64,000 nt of DNA, taken from positions 62,001 through 126,000 of the forward strand of contig NZ_VIUE01000006.1 in the NCBI RefSeq assembly GCF_007828215.1, in the 5' to 3' direction. Origin of the DNA: Pseudomonas sp. SJZ074. GTDB lineage: Bacteria > Pseudomonadota > Gammaproteobacteria > Pseudomonadales > Pseudomonadaceae. The notes below the pieces were generated by a model. The model saw only the letters and a program-made list of their open reading frames with translations. It ran no database searches and was not told where the DNA came from. Below, piece by piece: positions 43,356-51,236 of the stretch. Both the position numbers and the translations under genes were made by a program. Every line of letters starts with the position of its first letter. Positions within the stretch are counted from its first letter, which is position 1.

Positions 43356-44495
43356 ATGGCCGAGAGCGAGAGTGGCCAGGACAAGACAGAAGACCCCACG
43401 GACAAGCGTAGGCGCGAGTCCCGGGAAAAGGGTGAGATCGCGCGCTCCAAAGAACTCAATACCCTTGCGGTGATGCTGGCCGGCACTGGCGGGCTGCTGA
43501 TCTATGGGGGCGGGTTGGCCCTGGATCTGCTGGAAATCATGCGCTTGAATTTCTCCCTGCCCCGTGAGGTGCTGCTCAGTCCGGGGGCTATGGCGCAGCA
43601 CCTGTTGCACTCGGGCAAGATCGCGATCGTGGCGGTGCAGCCGATTCTGATCTTCTTGCTCCTGGCTGCTTTCATCGGCCCGATTTCCCTGGGGGGATGG
43701 TTGTTCGCAGCCGGTAGCCTGGCCCCCAAGTTCAGTCGGATGAATCCGTTGGCAGGCCTCAAGCGCATGTTTTCCACCTCGGCCCTGATGGAGCTGCTCA
43801 AGGCCTTTGGGAAATTTTTGCTGGTTTTGTCCGTGGCTTTGACGGTGTTGCAGTCGGACATTGACGACGTGCTGCGCATCGCCCATGAGCCGCTGGAACA
43901 GGCCATTATCCATAGCGTGCAACTGGTGGGCTGGAGTGCCTTGTGGATGGCCTGCGGCCTGATTCTGATCGCCGCGATCGATGTACCGATCCAACTGTAT
44001 CAGAGCAAGCAGAAGCTGATGATGACCAAGCAGGAGGTTCGCGACGAGTACAAGGAGCAGGAGGGCAAGCCGGAGGTCAAGCAGCGGATTCGCCAGTTGC
44101 AACATGAGGTGTCCCAGCGGCGGATGATGTCGGCGATCCCGACAGCCGACGTAGTCATCACCAACCCCACCCATTACGCGGTGGCGCTCAAGTACGACCC
44201 GGACAAAGGCAACGCTCCGGTGTTGCTGGCCAAGGGCAGCGATTTCCTGGCGTTGAAGATCCGGGAGATTGCCGTGGCCAATGAAGTGATGCTGCTGGAG
44301 TCGCCGGCCCTGGCGCGGTCGATCTATTATTCCACCGAGCTCGATCAGGAGATTCCTGGCGGGCTGTATCTGGCGGTGGCTCAGGTATTGGCCTATGTCT
44401 ATCAGATCCGCCAGCACCGCGCCGGCAAAGGCAAGCGCCCCGATCCACTCAAGGACCTGCCGATCCCGCCGGATTTGCGTCGCGATCCAGAATAA
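43356..44495 (+). CDS. flhB: Flagellar export switch protein FlhB
   Basis: The 379-residue substrate-specificity switch. The N-terminal cytoplasmic stretch (EDPTDKRRRESREKGEIARS) and four membrane helices lead to a cytoplasmic domain with the autocleavage motif NPTH in VVITNPTHYAVALKYD (about residue 270). Cleavage there, with FliK input, changes export from hook to filament proteins. It ends the fliL operon; a REP doublet follows. Confidence 0.97.
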   Translation: MAESESGQDKTEDPTDKRRRESREKGEIARSKELNTLAVMLAGTGGLLIYGGGLALDLLEIMRLNFSLPREVLLSPGAMAQHLLHSGKIAIVAVQPILIFLLLAAFIGPISLGGWLFAAGSLAPKFSRMNPLAGLKRMFSTSALMELLKAFGKFLLVLSVALTVLQSDIDDVLRIAHEPLEQAIIHSVQLVGWSALWMACGLILIAAIDVPIQLYQSKQKLMMTKQEVRDEYKEQEGKPEVKQRIRQLQHEVSQRRMMSAIPTADVVITNPTHYAVALKYDPDKGNAPVLLAKGSDFLALKIREIAVANEVMLLESPALARSIYYSTELDQEIPGGLYLAVAQVLAYVYQIRQHRAGKGKRPDPLKDLPIPPDLRRDPE

Positions 44496-44525
44496 GGTGT
44501 GCGCCAGGTCCTGTTACTGACAAAC

Positions 44526-44618
44526 CCTGTGGGAGCGGACTTGCTCGCGAAGGCGTCGTGTCAGTCATGCATCTATCAACGGGTACACCGCTTTCGCGAG
44601 CAAGCCCGCTCCCACAGG
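44526..44618. repeat. REP doublet (REPIN) 4
   Basis: CCTGTGGGAGCGGACTTGCT and the inverted AGCAAGCCCGCTCCCACAGG flank a 50-base centre with TGTCAGTCATG. The left copy has GGAC in place of GGGC. It separates flhB from the flhA promoter. Confidence 0.92.
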
Positions 44619-44664
44619 ATTCGTGTTCTGGCTTGAAGGCTTGTATTCCAAGGTCTGGCAAAAG

Positions 44665-44681
44665 TTGGAAGGCTTCTTGCA
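44665..44681 (+). promoter_or_regulatory. Sigma-54 promoter of the flhA operon
   Basis: GTTGGAAGGCTTCTTGCAA: GG at 44667-44668, ten bases, GC at 44679-44680. It is 62 bases before the GTG start of flhA. Confidence 0.75.
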
Positions 44682-44742
44682 ATACCCCGTCTGCGCCCGT
44701 TCCGGGCGTCAAAAGTTTGCTTCACAGGAACGGGGAATTTTG

Positions 44743-46872
44743 GTGGATCGCTCTCAGTTACTCAGCACTGCGCGCAGCAACGTCGTAGACCTCGGCCGGG
44801 GCAATCTGGGCGTCCCGCTGTTGCTGATGGTCATGCTCGCCATGATGATGCTGCCGGTACCGCCGTTCCTGCTGGACGTGTTCTTCACGTTCAACATCGC
44901 CTTGTCGATCGTAGTGCTGCTGGTGTGCGTGTATGCCCTGCGCCCGCTGGATTTCGCCGTGTTCCCGACCATCCTGCTGGTGGCCACGCTGTTGCGCCTG
45001 GCGCTGAACGTGGCGTCGACCCGCGTGGTCATGCTGCACGGCCAGGAAGGTCATGCCGCCGCCGGTAAGGTGATCCAGGCCTTCGGTGAGGTGGTGATCG
45101 GCGGTAACTACGTGGTTGGTATCGTGGTCTTCGCCATCTTGATGATCATCAACTTCGTGGTGGTCACCAAGGGTGCCGGGCGTATTTCCGAGGTGAGCGC
45201 GCGTTTCACCCTCGACGCGATGCCTGGCAAGCAAATGGCAATCGACGCGGATCTCAACGCCGGCCTGATCGATCAGAGCCAGGCCAAGCTCCGGCGTCTC
45301 GAAGTGGCCCAGGAGGCCGAGTTCTACGGCTCCATGGACGGTGCGAGCAAGTTCGTGCGCGGTGACGCCATCGCGGGCCTGTTGATCCTGTTCATCAACC
45401 TGATCGGCGGCATGGCCGTCGGTATCTTCCAACATCAGATGAGTTTCGGTGATGCAGGCAAGGTTTACGCCTTGCTGACCATCGGTGACGGTTTGGTGGC
45501 GCAATTGCCATCACTGTTGTTATCCACAGCTGCGGCGATCATGGTGACCCGTGCTTCGGGCTCCGAAGACATGGGCAAGCAGATCAGCCGGCAGATGTTC
45601 GCGTCGCCCAAGGCCCTGGCTGTGGCCGCCGGTCTGATGGCCGTGATGGGCCTGGTCCCGGGCATGCCACACATTTCCTTCCTGAGCATGGCCGCCGTGG
45701 CGGCAGGCGGCGCCTACCTGTTCTGGAAGAAGCAGAACGTGCAGAAAATCCAGGCATTGCAGGAGGTCAAGCGCCAGCAGGAACTGCTGCCATCGCCGGC
45801 CCGCGCCCTGGAGACCAAGGAGCTGGGCTGGGACGACGTGACCCCGATCGACATGATCGGGCTGGAAGTCGGCTATCGCCTGATCCCGCTGGTGGATCGC
45901 AACCAGGGCGGACAACTGCTGGCGCGGATCAAGGGGGTGCGCAAGAAGCTGTCCCAGGACCTGGGTTTCCTGATGCCCACCGTGCACATCCGCGATAACC
46001 TCGACCTGGCGCCCAGCGCCTATCGCTTGACGTTGATGGGGGTGATCCTGGCTGAAGCCGAGATCTATCCGGACCGCGAACTGGCGATCAATCCGGGTCA
46101 GGTCTATGGTTCGCTCAACGGCATTACCGCCAAGGACCCGGCTTTTGGCCTGGAGGCGGTGTGGATTGAAATCAGTCAGCGGGCCCAGGCCCAGTCCCTC
46201 GGTTACACCGTGGTGGACGCCAGTACGGTAGTCGCGACGCATTTGAACCAGATTTTGTACAAGCACTCCAGCGAATTGATCGGCCACGAAGAAGTCCAGC
46301 AATTGCTGCAGGTGTTGGCCAAAGGCTCACCAAAACTGGCCGAAGAGCTGGTGCCGGGTGTGGTTTCGTTGTCGCAGTTGCTCAAGATTTTGCAGGCGCT
46401 GCTGGCCGAACAGGTGCCGGTACGCGACATCCGCAGTATTGCCGAAGCCATCGCCAACAACGCTTCCAAGAGTCAAGATACCGCCGCCATGGTGGCCGCG
46501 GTTCGGGTCGGCGTATCCCGTGCAATCGTCCAAAGCATTGTAGGCACTGAGTCGGAGCTGCCTGTGATCACGCTGGAGCCAAGGTTGGAACAGATATTGC
46601 TCAATAGTCTTCAGAAGGCAGGGCAAGGCTCGGAAGAGGGCGTTCTGCTGGAGCCAAGCATGGCCGAGAAGCTGCAACGTTCGTTGATCGAGGCAGCCCA
46701 GCGGCAAGAGATGCAAGGCCAACCGGTGATCCTGCTGGTGGCGGGTCCGATTCGTGCGATGCTCTCGCGTTTCGGTCGCCTCGCGGTCCCGGGGCTGCAT
46801 GTGCTGGCGTACCAGGAAATACCGGACAACAAGCAAGTGACCATTGTTGCGACAGTAGGGCCCAACGGCTGA
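44743..46872 (+). CDS. flhA: Flagellar export gate protein FlhA
   Basis: The 709-residue core export-gate protein. Eight membrane helices occupy residues 1-330, with the FHIPEP-family segment RLALNVASTRVVMLHGQEG and the GRISEVSARFTLDAMPGKQM loop. The large cytoplasmic domain (about 345-700) forms the nonameric ring that docks chaperones. The GTG at 44743 is chosen because it gives the family N-terminus VDRSQLLSTARSN and the family length, and AGGAACGGGGAA lies just upstream; the frame is open 40 codons further up, overlapping the promoter. Confidence 0.95.
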   Translation: MDRSQLLSTARSNVVDLGRGNLGVPLLLMVMLAMMMLPVPPFLLDVFFTFNIALSIVVLLVCVYALRPLDFAVFPTILLVATLLRLALNVASTRVVMLHGQEGHAAAGKVIQAFGEVVIGGNYVVGIVVFAILMIINFVVVTKGAGRISEVSARFTLDAMPGKQMAIDADLNAGLIDQSQAKLRRLEVAQEAEFYGSMDGASKFVRGDAIAGLLILFINLIGGMAVGIFQHQMSFGDAGKVYALLTIGDGLVAQLPSLLLSTAAAIMVTRASGSEDMGKQISRQMFASPKALAVAAGLMAVMGLVPGMPHISFLSMAAVAAGGAYLFWKKQNVQKIQALQEVKRQQELLPSPARALETKELGWDDVTPIDMIGLEVGYRLIPLVDRNQGGQLLARIKGVRKKLSQDLGFLMPTVHIRDNLDLAPSAYRLTLMGVILAEAEIYPDRELAINPGQVYGSLNGITAKDPAFGLEAVWIEISQRAQAQSLGYTVVDASTVVATHLNQILYKHSSELIGHEEVQQLLQVLAKGSPKLAEELVPGVVSLSQLLKILQALLAEQVPVRDIRSIAEAIANNASKSQDTAAMVAAVRVGVSRAIVQSIVGTESELPVITLEPRLEQILLNSLQKAGQGSEEGVLLEPSMAEKLQRSLIEAAQRQEMQGQPVILLVAGPIRAMLSRFGRLAVPGLHVLAYQEIPDNKQVTIVATVGPNG

Positions 46873-46883
46873 GGTAGTGGGTT

Positions 46884-48233
46884 ATGCAAGTGAAGCGTTT
46901 TTTCGCCGCCGATATGCGTCAGGCCATGAAACTGGTCCGTGACGAGCTGGGCGCCGAAGCAGCCATCATCGGCAACCGCCGGATCGCCGGTGGTGTCGAG
47001 CTGACGGCGGCTCTGGACTACAAGCTGTCTGCGCTCGCCCCGCGGGTTCCGAACATGGAGCTTGAGGATGAGCTGCGCAAGACCCAGTCGCGCATTGCCA
47101 GCGCCCAGGCCGAATTGAGTCTGCGCAGCAGCGAAGGCGAGGCGGCCCCGGGTACCAATCGTCAATTGTTTGCCGGTCAGCCGTTGACCGCAGGCCTGCC
47201 GCTGACCGCTGCCGAACCGTTGATCGAGCCGACCCCGGCCGAGCCGCGCCGTCCCGCGCCGGCGCCTGCCGCACCGGCTCCTGGTATCGATCCGCGTGCC
47301 CTGGACTCGATGCGTTTCGAACTCAACAGCCTGCGCGAACTGATGGAAGTCCAGCTCGGCTCCCTGGCCTGGAACCAACTGCAAGGCAGCCGTCCGGCCC
47401 AGGCCAACCTGTGGCGCCGCCTGCAACGCATCGGCCTGTCCGGCCCGCTGGCTCGCGACCTGCTGGCGCTGATCAACGATATCCACGAGCCTCGCCAGGC
47501 TTGGCGCATGCTGCTGGCGCATCTGGCGCGAATGATTGCCACGCCGGAAGTCGAGCCGCTGGAAGAGGGTGGGGTGATCGCCATGGTCGGCCCGGCCGGC
47601 ATGGGCAAGACCACGACCCTGGCCAAACTCGCCGCCCGTTATGTACTCAAGTACGGTGCCCAGAGCATTGCCCTGGTGAGCATGGACAGCTTCCGTATCG
47701 GCGCCCAGGAGCAACTCAAGACCCTGGGCCGGATTCTCAACGTGTCGGTGACCCATGTGGATCCGGGTCAATCCCTGGCCCAGGCGCTGGAGCCACTGTT
47801 GCGCAAGCGCGTCGTGCTGATCGATACCGCAGGCCTGCAAGCCAGCGATCCAGCCCTGCGCATGCAGCTCGAAAGCCTGGCCGGACGCGGCATCAAGTCA
47901 AAAAATTATCTCGTGTTGGCAACCACCAGCCAGAAACAGGTTCTAACCGCCGCCTACCACAGCTACAAGCGCTGCGGACTGGCCGGTTGCATCCTGACCA
48001 AGCTGGACGAAACGGCAAGCCTGGGCGAGGTCTTGAGCCTGGCGATCGGTCACGATCTGCCGGTGGCGTACCTGACCGACGGGCCGCGGATCCCGGATGA
48101 TTTGCATCTGCCGCGCCGCCACCAACTGGTCAGCCGTGCCGTGAGTGTGCAAATGCAGGACGAACCCAGCGAAGAAGCCATGGCTGATATGTTCGCTGAT
48201 ATCTACCACAGCCCGACCAAGCAGGTTGGCTGA
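46884..48233 (+). CDS. flhF: Flagellar placement GTPase FlhF
   Basis: A 449-residue SRP-type GTPase that sets the polar site of the flagellum. The N-terminal part (MQVKRFFAADMRQAMKLVRD) is followed by a Pro/Ala-rich linker and an N domain. The G domain has GPAGMGKTTTLAKLAARYVL (G1), VVLIDTAG (G3) and LTKLDE (G4). It works with FleN, encoded next but one. A 29-codon open frame lies between them. Confidence 0.96.
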   Translation: MQVKRFFAADMRQAMKLVRDELGAEAAIIGNRRIAGGVELTAALDYKLSALAPRVPNMELEDELRKTQSRIASAQAELSLRSSEGEAAPGTNRQLFAGQPLTAGLPLTAAEPLIEPTPAEPRRPAPAPAAPAPGIDPRALDSMRFELNSLRELMEVQLGSLAWNQLQGSRPAQANLWRRLQRIGLSGPLARDLLALINDIHEPRQAWRMLLAHLARMIATPEVEPLEEGGVIAMVGPAGMGKTTTLAKLAARYVLKYGAQSIALVSMDSFRIGAQEQLKTLGRILNVSVTHVDPGQSLAQALEPLLRKRVVLIDTAGLQASDPALRMQLESLAGRGIKSKNYLVLATTSQKQVLTAAYHSYKRCGLAGCILTKLDETASLGEVLSLAIGHDLPVAYLTDGPRIPDDLHLPRRHQLVSRAVSVQMQDEPSEEAMADMFADIYHSPTKQVG

Positions 48234-48240
48234 GGTAATC

Positions 48241-48330
48241 ATGAATACTTTTTGTACCTACATCGATGGTCTGCCAGGCAATGTTCCGTATGTGAACGCG
48301 CAGCCAGTAATGTGGCCTCCGTCTAAGTAA
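48241..48330 (+). CDS. Possible 29-residue small protein between flhF and fleN
   Basis: An ATG at 48241, five bases after an AGGT site, opens a 29-codon frame ending TAA at 48330. The peptide (MNTFCTYIDGLPGNVPYVNA, then QPVMWPPSK) has no lysine-rich or membrane character and no recognised family. It fills most of the 115-base flhF-fleN gap, and fleN has its own upstream AAAGAACG site. It could be a real microprotein, a translational coupling leader, or chance. Confidence 0.35.
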   Translation: MNTFCTYIDGLPGNVPYVNAQPVMWPPSK

Positions 48331-48348
48331 GACAGGTAAAGAACGAAC

Positions 48349-49179
48349 ATGGGCAGCATGCATCCCGTACAGGTGATCGCGGTGACCGGCGGCAAAGGTG
48401 GCGTCGGCAAGACTAACGTGTCAGTGAACTTGTCCCTGGCTCTGGCAGAGCTTGGCCGACGGGTCATGCTGCTGGACGCCGACCTGGGCCTGGCGAACGT
48501 CGATGTGCTGTTGGGACTCACACCCAAGCGCACGCTGGCGGACGTGATCGAGGGCCGCTGCGAGCTGCGTGACGTGCTGCTGCAGGGGCCGGGCGGGATT
48601 CGCATCGTGCCGGCCGCCTCCGGCACCCAGAGCATGGTTCATCTGACGCCGGCCCAGCACGCTGGCCTGATCCAGGCATTCAGCGACATCGGTGACAACC
48701 TCGACGTGCTGGTAATCGACACGGCGGCGGGCATCGGTGATTCGGTCGTCAGCTTCGTGCGCGCCGCCCAGGAAGTGCTGCTGGTGGTCTGTGACGAGCC
48801 TACCTCCATCACCGACGCCTACGCCCTGATCAAGCTCTTGAACCGCGACTACGGCATGAACCGCTTCCGCGTCCTGGCCAACATGGCCCAGAGCCCGCAG
48901 GAGGGGCGCAACCTGTTCGCCAAGTTGACCAAGGTCACCGATCGTTTCCTGGACGTTGCCCTGCAATACGTCGGTGCCGTGCCGTACGACGAGAGCGTAC
49001 GCAAGGCGGTCCAGAAGCAACGTGCCGTCTATGAAGCCTTTCCCCGTTCCAAATGCGCGCTGGCATTCAAGGCAATCGCCCAGAAGGTCGATACCTGGCC
49101 GCTGCCGGCCAATCCGCGCGGGCATCTGGAATTTTTCGTCGAGCGTCTCGTGCAACAAACAGCAGGGCCCGTGTTATGA
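48349..49179 (+). CDS. fleN: Flagellar number regulator FleN
   Basis: A 276-residue MinD/ParA-type ATPase. The deviant Walker A motif GGKGGVGKTNVSVNLSLAL is near residues 14-32, and LLDADLGLANVDVLLG and VIDTAAGIGDSV follow. FleN binds FleQ and inhibits its ATPase, limiting the cell to one or few polar flagella. fliA starts inside its stop codon (ATGA overlap). Confidence 0.96.
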   Translation: MGSMHPVQVIAVTGGKGGVGKTNVSVNLSLALAELGRRVMLLDADLGLANVDVLLGLTPKRTLADVIEGRCELRDVLLQGPGGIRIVPAASGTQSMVHLTPAQHAGLIQAFSDIGDNLDVLVIDTAAGIGDSVVSFVRAAQEVLLVVCDEPTSITDAYALIKLLNRDYGMNRFRVLANMAQSPQEGRNLFAKLTKVTDRFLDVALQYVGAVPYDESVRKAVQKQRAVYEAFPRSKCALAFKAIAQKVDTWPLPANPRGHLEFFVERLVQQTAGPVL

Positions 49180-49919
49180 CAGCCAGCGGTTACAACCACC
49201 TCTACAAGAAATCGGCACGGGACGCCCAATACGAGTTGATCGAGCGTTATGCGCCCTTGGTCAAGCGCATCGCCTATCACTTGTTGGCGCGGTTGCCGGC
49301 CAGTGTGCAGGTCGAGGACCTGATCCAGGCGGGCATGATCGGCCTGCTCGAAGTGGCGAACAAATACGACGCCAGCAAGGGCGCCAGTTTCGAGACCTAC
49401 GCCGGCATCCGCATTCGCGGCGCGATGCTCGACGAAGTCCGCAAGGGCGACTGGGCACCCCGTTCGGTGCATCGCAATACCCGCATGGTCAGTGACGCCA
49501 TTCGCGCTATTGAAGCGAAAACCGGACGAGACGCTAAAGATCACGAGGTTGCGGCCGAACTCCAGTTGAGTCTCGATGATTATTACGGGATTTTGAACGA
49601 TACCTTGGGCAGCCGCCTGTTCAGTTTCGACGACCTGTTGCAGGACGGCGATCATGATGGGCTGCACGAGGACGGCGCGAGTACTCACATGGAGCCTGCG
49701 CGTGACCTGGAAGACGAACGTTTCCAGAGCGCGTTGGCCGATGCGATTGCCAATTTGCCGGAGCGTGAGCGACTGGTCTTGGCGCTGTACTACGACGAAG
49801 AGCTGAATCTCAAGGAAATCGGTGAGGTCCTGGGGGTCAGCGAATCGCGGGTCAGTCAGTTACACAGCCAGTGCGCCGCCCGTTTGCGGGGGCGTTTGGG
49901 GGAGTGGCGAGCGCGCTGA
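49176..49919 (+). CDS. fliA: Flagellar sigma factor 28 (FliA)
   Basis: A 247-residue sigma-70-family factor that transcribes flagellin and late genes. Region 2 (LIQAGMIGLLEVANKYDASK, FETYAGIRIRGAMLDEVRKG) and region 4 (LKEIGEVLGVSESRVSQLHS) are clear. ATG 49176 forms the 4-base overlap with fleN and gives the family length; the longer open frame upstream is inside fleN. Its expected targets here are the promoters before fliC and fliS. The gap to cheY (114 bases) shows no consensus promoter. Confidence 0.96.
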   Translation: MTASGYNHLYKKSARDAQYELIERYAPLVKRIAYHLLARLPASVQVEDLIQAGMIGLLEVANKYDASKGASFETYAGIRIRGAMLDEVRKGDWAPRSVHRNTRMVSDAIRAIEAKTGRDAKDHEVAAELQLSLDDYYGILNDTLGSRLFSFDDLLQDGDHDGLHEDGASTHMEPARDLEDERFQSALADAIANLPERERLVLALYYDEELNLKEIGEVLGVSESRVSQLHSQCAARLRGRLGEWRAR

Positions 49920-50033
49920 CAGTCGGTTCGGGTGCCCCGGACCGTCGTCGGATGCTGTACCGGATTGATTGAAATGGCGCGTTCAGGTGCTGTACGCGTT
50001 TAAGTCTGCTTGGAGGTCGAATTGGACAAGAAC

Positions 50034-50405
50034 ATGAAAATCCTCATCGTTGATGACTTTTCAACGATGCGGCGGATCATAAAAAACCTGTTGCGTGACC
50101 TTGGGTTCACCAACACGGTCGAGGCCGACGATGGCACCACTGCCATCCCGGTTCTCAATAGCGGGAGCATCGACTTTCTGGTGACTGACTGGAACATGCC
50201 CGGCATGACCGGTATCGACTTGCTGCGCCATGTGCGCGCCGATGAAAAACTCAAGCACCTTCCTGTGTTGATGGTCACCGCCGAAGCCAAGCGCGAGCAG
50301 ATCATCGAAGCGGCCCAAGCCGGTGTGAACGGCTATGTGGTCAAACCCTTCACGGCCCAGGCGTTGAAAGAAAAGATCGAAAAGATCTTCGAACGCATCG
50401 GTTAA
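50034..50405 (+). CDS. cheY: Chemotaxis response regulator CheY
   Basis: A 123-residue single-domain receiver. The phospho-acceptor D52 is in [10 protein letters not shown], with the acidic pocket in ILIVDD, T in VTAEAK and K in VVKPFT. Phosphorylated CheY binds FliM to change motor direction. ATG 50034 matches the family start; a TTG at 50022, six bases after the GGAGG site, would add MDKN and is a plausible alternative because the ATG is 18 bases from that site. It opens the chemotaxis operon. Confidence 0.95.
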   Translation: MKILIVDDFSTMRRIIKNLLRDLGFTNTVEADDGTTAIPVLNSGSIDFLVTDWNMPGMTGIDLLRHVRADEKLKHLPVLMVTAEAKREQIIEAAQAGVNGYVVKPFTAQALKEKIEKIFERIG

Positions 50406-50423
50406 CGGCGCCACGGGGGAGCT

Positions 50424-51212
50424 ATGGAGAATAATGAAGCTTCAATGGGCGATTTCGAATCGACCCTGAAAAAACATGCCCGCGAACTGGTCGACAGCCT
50501 TGAGAAAGGTCGTTTCGGCGATGCAGTCCAGATGATCCACGAGCTCAATCAGACCCGGGATCGTGGTCTGTACCAGGAAGTCGGCAAGCTCACCCGTGAA
50601 TTGCACAGCGCGATCGTCAATTTCCAGATCGATCCGAACACCCCCCAGGCCGAGGAGGTCTCGCAGATCACCGACGCGACCGAGCGGCTGTCCTACGTGG
50701 TCAAGCTGACCGAGGCCGCCGCCAACCGCACCATGGACCTGGTGGAAAGCGCCACGCCGTTGGTCAATGGCCTTGGCGATGAAGCCCAGGCCTTGAGCGC
50801 CGACTGGGCCCGTTTCATGCGTCGTGAAGTCGGCGCAGAGGAATTCCGCGACCTGGCGCGTCGGGTCGACGGTTTTCTGACACGCAGTAGCGCCGATAAC
50901 CGCGCGGTCGCGAGCAACCTCAACGACATTCTGCTGGCCCAGGACTATCAGGACCTGACCGGTCAGGTGATCAAGCGCGTCACCCAATTGGTCACCGAAG
51001 TCGAAGGCAATCTGCTCAAGCTGGTGTTGATGGCCAGCCAGGTCGACCGCTTTGCGGGCATTGAACACGACCGTGAAGCGATGCTTGCCGAAAAAGATCC
51101 ACAAAAACATCTCTCTCAGGGTGAAGGTCCGCAAATTCATGCCGATAAAAGAGAAGACGTTATGTCCGGTCAGGACGATGTGGACGATTTGCTGTCCAGC
51201 CTTGGATTTTAG
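50424..51212 (+). CDS. cheZ: CheY phosphatase CheZ
   Basis: A 262-residue helical phosphatase acting on phosphorylated CheY. The catalytic region includes the glutamine in ILLAQDYQDLTGQVIKRVTQ. The C-terminal CheY-docking peptide is QDDVDDLLSSLGF, closely like that of enteric CheZ. Ribosome site GGGGGAGC precedes the ATG. Confidence 0.95.
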   Translation: MENNEASMGDFESTLKKHARELVDSLEKGRFGDAVQMIHELNQTRDRGLYQEVGKLTRELHSAIVNFQIDPNTPQAEEVSQITDATERLSYVVKLTEAAANRTMDLVESATPLVNGLGDEAQALSADWARFMRREVGAEEFRDLARRVDGFLTRSSADNRAVASNLNDILLAQDYQDLTGQVIKRVTQLVTEVEGNLLKLVLMASQVDRFAGIEHDREAMLAEKDPQKHLSQGEGPQIHADKREDVMSGQDDVDDLLSSLGF

Positions 51213-51236
51213 CCCTGTTTTAGGAGCACCCCATTA

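Noticed and set aside
44650..44670. CTGGCAAAAGTTGGAA as a second sigma-54 site
   Set aside because: Spacing to a GC dinucleotide is wrong; the overlapping TTGGAAGGCTTCTTGC fits better.
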